From NCBI GenBank assembly GCA_047618565.1, contig JBLHKW010000179.1, positions 1 through 9,624 of the forward strand: a stretch of 9,624 nucleotides of DNA. Reading direction: 5' to 3'. A program made the translations under genes and the position numbers. The notes under the pieces are model-generated. The model was not told the DNA's origin. It saw only the letters and a program-made list of their open reading frames with translations, and searched no databases. Each line of letters starts with the position of its first letter. Position 1 is the first letter of the stretch. The DNA comes from JBLHKW01 sp047618565. Its GTDB lineage: Bacteria > Planctomycetota > UBA1135 > GCA-002686595. Positions 6,075 to 9,624 of this stretch are shown here, piece after piece.

Positions 6075-6815
6075 ATGAAACTTGGAACGATGGCGACATT
6101 GGTAGGCGCATGGCTCGGCATGGCGCTGGTGGGGTGCCGGTCGGCGACGACCGAAGTGACTCAGGGAGCGGGCGTCGATGGGCAGGCCGTTGCCGAACGC
6201 CCTGGCGCGGGCAATCGCCCCGTGGTCTTGAACTACAAGGATGAGCGCGAGCGCCAGGCACTGCTCGGGTTGACCTACACGGCTGGCCGTGTGGGAGTGG
6301 ATCCCGTGGAGGCGTCCCTGCGAGTGGGTGCCGTCGACGGCGCCCGCGCGGCAGTCGAGTTCGAGCAGGGACTCGCGCAGATCCGACGCAACGCCACTCT
6401 GGCGGGGCTCGCGTCCCATACGCGCGCCGTTCTGCTCGACCCCGAGGAAGCGCGCATGTACGAGGGCCTGGGCGATGCGCTGCGCGTCGCGCGCCTCGAG
6501 ACGCGCGCGGAGGCCGCCTACCGGACGGGTCTGGGTCTGGAGCCTTCGGCGCTGATGCACATCAAGCTGGCGGAGATGCTCTGGATGCGCGCGGCCCGCG
6601 AGCCGGCCATCGAGCATGCTCTGCAGGCGATCGCGTTCGATGCCACGAGTGAGCGCGCGAGCGCGAACCTTGCGCGCTGGTACTACTTCACGGGTGCCTA
6701 CGGCCGCGCGTGGAAATACGTCCACCGCTGCGAGGCGCTCGGCGTGCCCCTACCGTCTCAGTTTCGTCCCCTGTTGGCCAGTCACATGCTGGAGCCCAGC
6801 TCCGCACCGCGCTAA
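6075..6815 (+). CDS. TPR-like lipoprotein
   Basis: The 246-aa protein starts with a lipoprotein signal peptide (MKLGTMATLVGAWLGMALVG, 1-20) and a lipobox-like LVGC with the acylated Cys at position 21, so it should be membrane-anchored and face the periplasm. After a loose linker (22-55), residues about 92-226 form regular helical pairs that resemble three to four degenerate tetratricopeptide repeats. Examples are ARMYEGLGDALRVARLETRA (126-145) and KLAEMLWMRAAREPAIEHAL (164-183). Ala and Leu occupy TPR-like positions, and Pro closes one unit (LEPS, 155-158). TPRs bind proteins, so a scaffold or assembly role is likely, but no partner is evident. Start ATG 6075 has GGAGG at 6061-6065. The next gene begins 36 bp after the stop and is probably co-transcribed, which hints at a role linked to the secreted sialidase-like protein. 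Confidence 0.8.
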   Translation: MKLGTMATLVGAWLGMALVGCRSATTEVTQGAGVDGQAVAERPGAGNRPVVLNYKDERERQALLGLTYTAGRVGVDPVEASLRVGAVDGARAAVEFEQGLAQIRRNATLAGLASHTRAVLLDPEEARMYEGLGDALRVARLETRAEAAYRTGLGLEPSALMHIKLAEMLWMRAAREPAIEHALQAIAFDATSERASANLARWYYFTGAYGRAWKYVHRCEALGVPLPSQFRPLLASHMLEPSSAPR

Positions 6816-6841
6816 GTGGAACAGCTCTTCAACGGCATTCC

Positions 6842-6846
6842 AGGAG
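6842..6846 (+). promoter_or_regulatory. Ribosome binding site that fixes the sialidase-like start
   Basis: AGGAG lies 5 bases before the ATG at 6852. It favours this start over the in-frame GTG at 6816, which directly abuts the upstream stop and would place 12 extra residues before a normal basic signal-peptide start. Confidence 0.65.
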
Positions 6847-6851
6847 TGGTC

Positions 6852-8591
6852 ATGCAACTACGCAAACTCTCGACACGCGCTCTGACCGCGTCGATGCTCT
6901 GTGCCGTGACGTGGGCCCAGACCGAGGTCGGTCCGTCGATCAGGACCGACAGCGTTGCGGGCTTCAAGGCCGCGAACGAGACCTCGATCGCGGTCAGCGA
7001 AGCCAACCCGCTCGTGGTCGTCGGCAGCTGGAACGATTACCGGGATGGCAATGTGCGTCTGGGCGTTGGGCTGAGCACCGATGGGGGCGCCACCTGGAGC
7101 GATTCCGTGATCCGGCCCGACATGGCATTCCAGGCGCCGCTCGAGGGCGACCCGATGACGGCTTTCTGCAACCGGACCGGCACCCTCTGGGTCGGCGGCC
7201 TGTCCTTCGGCGGCAACGGCGGGATCTTCGTCGCGCGCAAGGATCCGGGCGATGCGGCGTTCCAGGCCCCGGTCATGGCACGCATCTCGGGCTCGGTCGA
7301 CAAGGGCTGGATGGCCGCGGGCGCCGCGCCCGGCATGCCCGACCAGACGCAGCTGTATGTGGCTTACAACGAGGGCCTGATCACCTCCAGCGACATGGGC
7401 GCGACCTGGAGTGCGCCCGCGAGCCTGGGGACGGGCCTCGGATTCCTTCCCAAGGTCGGGCCCGCCGGCGAGCTGTACATCGGTTACTGGGACACCTCCG
7501 GAGCGAGCGATACGCATCGCATCATCCGTAGCTTCGATGGGGGAGCGACGCTGCTTCCGCCGGTGCTCGTGGCCCAGCGCATGGATGTTTGGGGCGCCGA
7601 TGGTTCGCGCTTCCCCGGCGACTTCCGCGTCGTGCCCCTGCAGGGGCTCGCGGTCGACCCGAATACGGGCGATGTGTACTTCGTCTACCCGGACACGACG
7701 GACGTCGCGGCCGGCAACTCCAACGTCGACATCTACTTCACGCGATCCGTCGACCAGGGCGCGACGTGGAGTGTCCCGGTCGTCATCAATGACGACGCGA
7801 GCCGACCCGCAGACCAGTTCTTCCCGTGGATCGAGGTCGACCGGACCGGACGCCTGCACATGTTGTTCTTCAACACGCGTCACAACCAGCAGGACGACGC
7901 TGCCTTCCAGGGCCTGGTGGATGCCTACTACTCGTACAGCGACGACGGCGGTGGTTCCTGGATGGAAACTCGCCTGACCGGGTCTTCGTTCAGCAGCATT
8001 AACGACGGTTTCGGCGGTGGCTTCCTGGGGGACTACCTGGGGCTGGCGACTGCGGGTGGGCGGGCGCTTCCCTTCTACTGTGCGAGTTCAGCCGCGACCT
8101 CCACGGATGTGTTCGTTCACTCGATCACGGACGGTCCGGCGACGACTTATTGCATGGGGCTGGCGTGCCCCTGCGGTAACGATGACCCGGCCGCGGGTTG
8201 TGGCAACAAGGGCTTCGATGACAGCGTGGCCACAGGCGGGACGTTGACGGCCTCCGGATCCAACGGGCTCGCGGCCAACGACATCGTGATCGTTGTTGGC
8301 GGAGTCCGGGCCGGTGCGTCGGGCCTGATCTTTGCGGGTCCGAACCGCATCGCGCCGCCGTTTGGCGATGGCCTGCGTTGTGTCGGCGGGGCGACCTTCC
8401 GTTATCCGGTGCGTGCCTCGAACGGGGCTGGCCAGATCACCTACGGCCCGAATTTCGTGACCTCCGTCCCGCGTGCGAGCGTCATGACCGTCGGATCGAC
8501 CTGGAACTACCAGGGCTGGTTCCGTGACAACGCCGGGCCCTGCGGGTCCGGGTTCAACACGTCGAACGCGATCTCCGTCACCTGGCATTAG
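6852..8591 (+). CDS. Secreted sialidase-fold (Asp-box) protein with planctomycete-type C-terminal module
   Basis: The 579-aa precursor starts with a signal peptide (MQLRKLSTRALTASMLCAVT, then WAQ) probably cleaved near residue 22-23. Residues about 30-430 form a beta-propeller of the sialidase superfamily, shown by five Asp-box motifs: STDGGATW (75-82), SSDMGATW (179-186), SFDGGATL (227-234), SVDQGATW (299-306) and SDDGGGSW (363-370). The third lacks the final Trp. Asp boxes are structural and occur in many non-sialidases. The usual N-terminal Arg-Ile-Pro motif of sialidases is absent, so glycosidase activity is not established. A Cys-rich link (CMGLACPCGNDDPAAGCGN, 434-452) leads to a terminal module with PFGDGLRCVGG (503-513) and WFRDNAGPCGSGFN (556-569), homologous to the end of the gene at 1-453. 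The protein is probably extracellular or on the cell surface. It follows the TPR-like lipoprotein gene by 36 bp. Confidence 0.85.
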   Translation: MQLRKLSTRALTASMLCAVTWAQTEVGPSIRTDSVAGFKAANETSIAVSEANPLVVVGSWNDYRDGNVRLGVGLSTDGGATWSDSVIRPDMAFQAPLEGDPMTAFCNRTGTLWVGGLSFGGNGGIFVARKDPGDAAFQAPVMARISGSVDKGWMAAGAAPGMPDQTQLYVAYNEGLITSSDMGATWSAPASLGTGLGFLPKVGPAGELYIGYWDTSGASDTHRIIRSFDGGATLLPPVLVAQRMDVWGADGSRFPGDFRVVPLQGLAVDPNTGDVYFVYPDTTDVAAGNSNVDIYFTRSVDQGATWSVPVVINDDASRPADQFFPWIEVDRTGRLHMLFFNTRHNQQDDAAFQGLVDAYYSYSDDGGGSWMETRLTGSSFSSINDGFGGGFLGDYLGLATAGGRALPFYCASSAATSTDVFVHSITDGPATTYCMGLACPCGNDDPAAGCGNKGFDDSVATGGTLTASGSNGLAANDIVIVVGGVRAGASGLIFAGPNRIAPPFGDGLRCVGGATFRYPVRASNGAGQITYGPNFVTSVPRASVMTVGSTWNYQGWFRDNAGPCGSGFNTSNAISVTWH

Positions 8592-8625
8592 TCGCCCGGG
8601 TCGGTTCTTGCGCAACATCGACGTC

Positions 8626-8641
8626 GCGCCGGTTTCGGCGC
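8626..8641. repeat. Short hairpin in the gap after the sialidase-like gene
   Basis: GCGCCG (8626-8631) and CGGCGC (8636-8641) pair around a GTTT loop, 34 bases after the TAG stop. There is no T tract after it. It may terminate the upstream transcript weakly, or be chance in GC-rich DNA. Confidence 0.35.
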
Positions 8642-8650
8642 TGCTAGGAT
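8642..8650 (+). promoter_or_regulatory. Possible extended -10 promoter element for the DPP IV gene
   Basis: TGCTAGGAT has the form TGn plus a TAnnnT hexamer and lies 45 bp before the GTG start. No good -35 box is visible, so the call rests on the extended -10 alone. Confidence 0.35.
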
Positions 8651-8680
8651 GGCGGCTCGCCCCCGCATGCCCCCGGAAAC

Positions 8681-8686
8681 GAAGGA
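8681..8686 (+). promoter_or_regulatory. Ribosome binding site supporting a GTG start
   Basis: GAAGGA lies 9 bases before GTG 8696. That start gives a protein beginning directly with a signal peptide, and no ATG in this frame sits at a comparable place. Confidence 0.6.
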
Positions 8687-8695
8687 TCCCTCCTC

Positions 8696-9624
8696 GTGCG
8701 CACCTCGACCCTGACCGTTCTGCTCTCGCTCATCCCTTGCGCGAGTACGTTTGCATCGAGCTTCTCCTCGCCGGATGAAGACGCGGCATCGCCCAAGCTG
8801 CTGACCCTCGAGAACACGACCGGTGAAGAGGCCGTGAGCTTGACGCCGAAATATCCACACTGGAAGTGGGCCGAAGCCGGCGACGTCCTCATCTCTGGCA
8901 AGGGCGAGGATCAGCGTCTCATCGATCCCCGCACAGGCGCGGAGCTACCCGAGCCCGCCTCCGCGGAAGGTGACGATGAGGAGGACGGCGGATTCGACAA
9001 GACGGTCGCGCGGGCCGCCTTCGAGGCGCTCGAGGGAGTGGATGACAAGCTTGCGCGGCGCATCTCCAAGAGCACATCGAATGCCAGCGACGATGAGCTG
9101 TCAGCCGTGTTCCATCACAAGGAATCGCTCTGGTTCTTCGGCCCCGGCGGCGCACGCCAGCTGGTCGAGGCCAGTACGGAGCCGATGGAGTTCGTCGACA
9201 TGTCGCCGGACGGACGCTTCGTGGCCTTCGTGATGTCGAACGACCTGTACGTGATCGACACCGAGAGCGGCGTCCAGCGCCGGGTGACCGAATCGGGCAG
9301 TTCGGAGATGTTCAATGGCAAGCTCGACTGGGTCTACCAGGAGGAGATCTTTGGCCGCGGGAAGTTCAAGGCCTTTGCCTGGAGCCCGGACTCCAGGCAC
9401 GTGGCGTTCCTCTCGCTCGACGAATCACCGGTGCACGAGTTCACCGTCATCGACCACATCGAGGACGGCCACCGGCGCGTGCGCCCGGAGATCACCCACT
9501 ACCCCAAGGCTGGAGATCCGAATCCGATCGTCAGTGTCGGGATCGCGACGGCCACCGATGGGACGGTCGTCTGGCTCGATCTGGACGCAATTGCCGCTCA
9601 GGAGCCGCTCGTCGTGCGCTTCGA
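8696..9624 (+). CDS. Secreted S9 family dipeptidyl peptidase IV, N-terminal part (3' truncated)
   Basis: The frame is open from GTG 8696 to the window edge (309 residues plus two bases). It begins with a signal peptide (RTSTLTVLLSLIPCASTFA, 2-20). Residues about 40-309 are the DPP IV N-terminal beta-propeller. DWVYQEEIF (211-219) matches the family motif around the double Glu (here Glu216 and Glu217) that binds the free N-terminus of the peptide substrate. AFAWSPDSRHVAFL (226-239) and YPKAGDPNP (269-277) are further family hallmarks. The catalytic Ser-Asp-His alpha/beta-hydrolase domain lies beyond the window. It should remove dipeptides, usually X-Pro or X-Ala, from peptides outside the cytoplasm. 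Residues 86-133 are a charged, partly acidic stretch that may be an insertion between propeller blades. The complete protein is expected to be about 700-800 aa. Confidence 0.9.
   Translation, partial: MRTSTLTVLLSLIPCASTFASSFSSPDEDAASPKLLTLENTTGEEAVSLTPKYPHWKWAEAGDVLISGKGEDQRLIDPRTGAELPEPASAEGDDEEDGGFDKTVARAAFEALEGVDDKLARRISKSTSNASDDELSAVFHHKESLWFFGPGGARQLVEASTEPMEFVDMSPDGRFVAFVMSNDLYVIDTESGVQRRVTESGSSEMFNGKLDWVYQEEIFGRGKFKAFAWSPDSRHVAFLSLDESPVHEFTVIDHIEDGHRRVRPEITHYPKAGDPNPIVSVGIATATDGTVVWLDLDAIAAQEPLVVRF

Noticed and set aside
5650..6261. 203-aa minus-strand open frame in the 5657-6074 gap
   Set aside because: Pro/Arg/Ser-rich product with no domain; it overlaps the signal peptide region of the lipoprotein gene. 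I treated the gap as non-coding.
6858..7883. 341-aa minus-strand open frame opposite the sialidase-like gene
   Set aside because: Antisense to a clear Asp-box protein. The product is Arg/Ala/His-rich without recognisable motifs.
1..9624. Defence island, phage, CRISPR, toxin-antitoxin or mobile element
   Set aside because: No integrase, transposase, nuclease, restriction or abortive-infection motif, no spaced repeats and no tRNA attachment site were seen. All large frames are explained by housekeeping or secreted-protein genes.

Overview
The window is about 9.6 kb of GC-rich bacterial DNA (estimated by eye at 65-70% G+C) carrying ordinary chromosomal protein-coding genes with strong G/C bias at third codon positions. 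I see no rRNA, tRNA, CRISPR array, transposase or phage gene. The best lineage clue is a C-terminal module found twice: at the end of the partial gene at the left edge and at the end of the sialidase-like gene. It has a PFGDG-x-RCVGG core and a W[YF]RD-x-x-GP-x-G-[ST]-GFN ending. From memory, this module and the Cys-rich lead-in before the second copy (CPCGNDDPAAGCGN) recur in large secreted proteins of Planctomycetota, so a planctomycete is the most likely source. Lineage is an inference from memory, not a search result.

Layout, left to right. (1) 1-453 (+): 3' end of a secreted protein with the planctomycete-type C-terminal module. (2) 454-559: a tail-to-tail gap holding a perfect 12-bp hairpin and a second 8-bp inverted repeat, probably a bidirectional terminator. 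(3) 560-2278 (-): a two-gene unit with a 201-aa cytoplasmic protein resembling an actinobacterial family of unknown function, followed by a five-helix MauE-like membrane protein that carries a fused thioredoxin-like CxxC domain. (4) 2279-2565: a divergent intergenic region with a possible 51-aa small ORF. (5) 2566-3873 (+): a full-length PilT-type pilus retraction ATPase with an unusual Gly/Pro/Ala-rich tail. (6) 3890-5656 (-): a 588-aa probably exported protein, possibly DUF3352-like, converging on pilT with a 16-bp gap. (7) 5657-6074: a 418-bp divergent regulatory region rich in inverted repeats. (8) 6075-8591 (+): a TPR-like lipoprotein followed 36 bp later by a secreted sialidase-fold (Asp-box) protein that ends in the same C-terminal module. 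(9) 8696-9624 (+): the 5' two-fifths or so of a secreted S9 dipeptidyl peptidase IV, including the double-Glu motif that binds the substrate N-terminus; it runs off the right edge.

Most products are predicted to be at or beyond the cytoplasmic membrane: two proteins with the C-terminal module, a lipoprotein, a DPP IV peptidase, a membrane redox protein and a pilus motor. The genes do not form one obvious pathway. Adjacent same-strand pairs (1673-2278 with 560-1573, and 6075-6815 with 6852-8591) are the only likely operons. I found no clear new multi-gene system. The items most worth following up are the duplicated C-terminal module, the MauE-thioredoxin fusion and its partner, the small ORF, and the structured intergenic region at 5657-6074.
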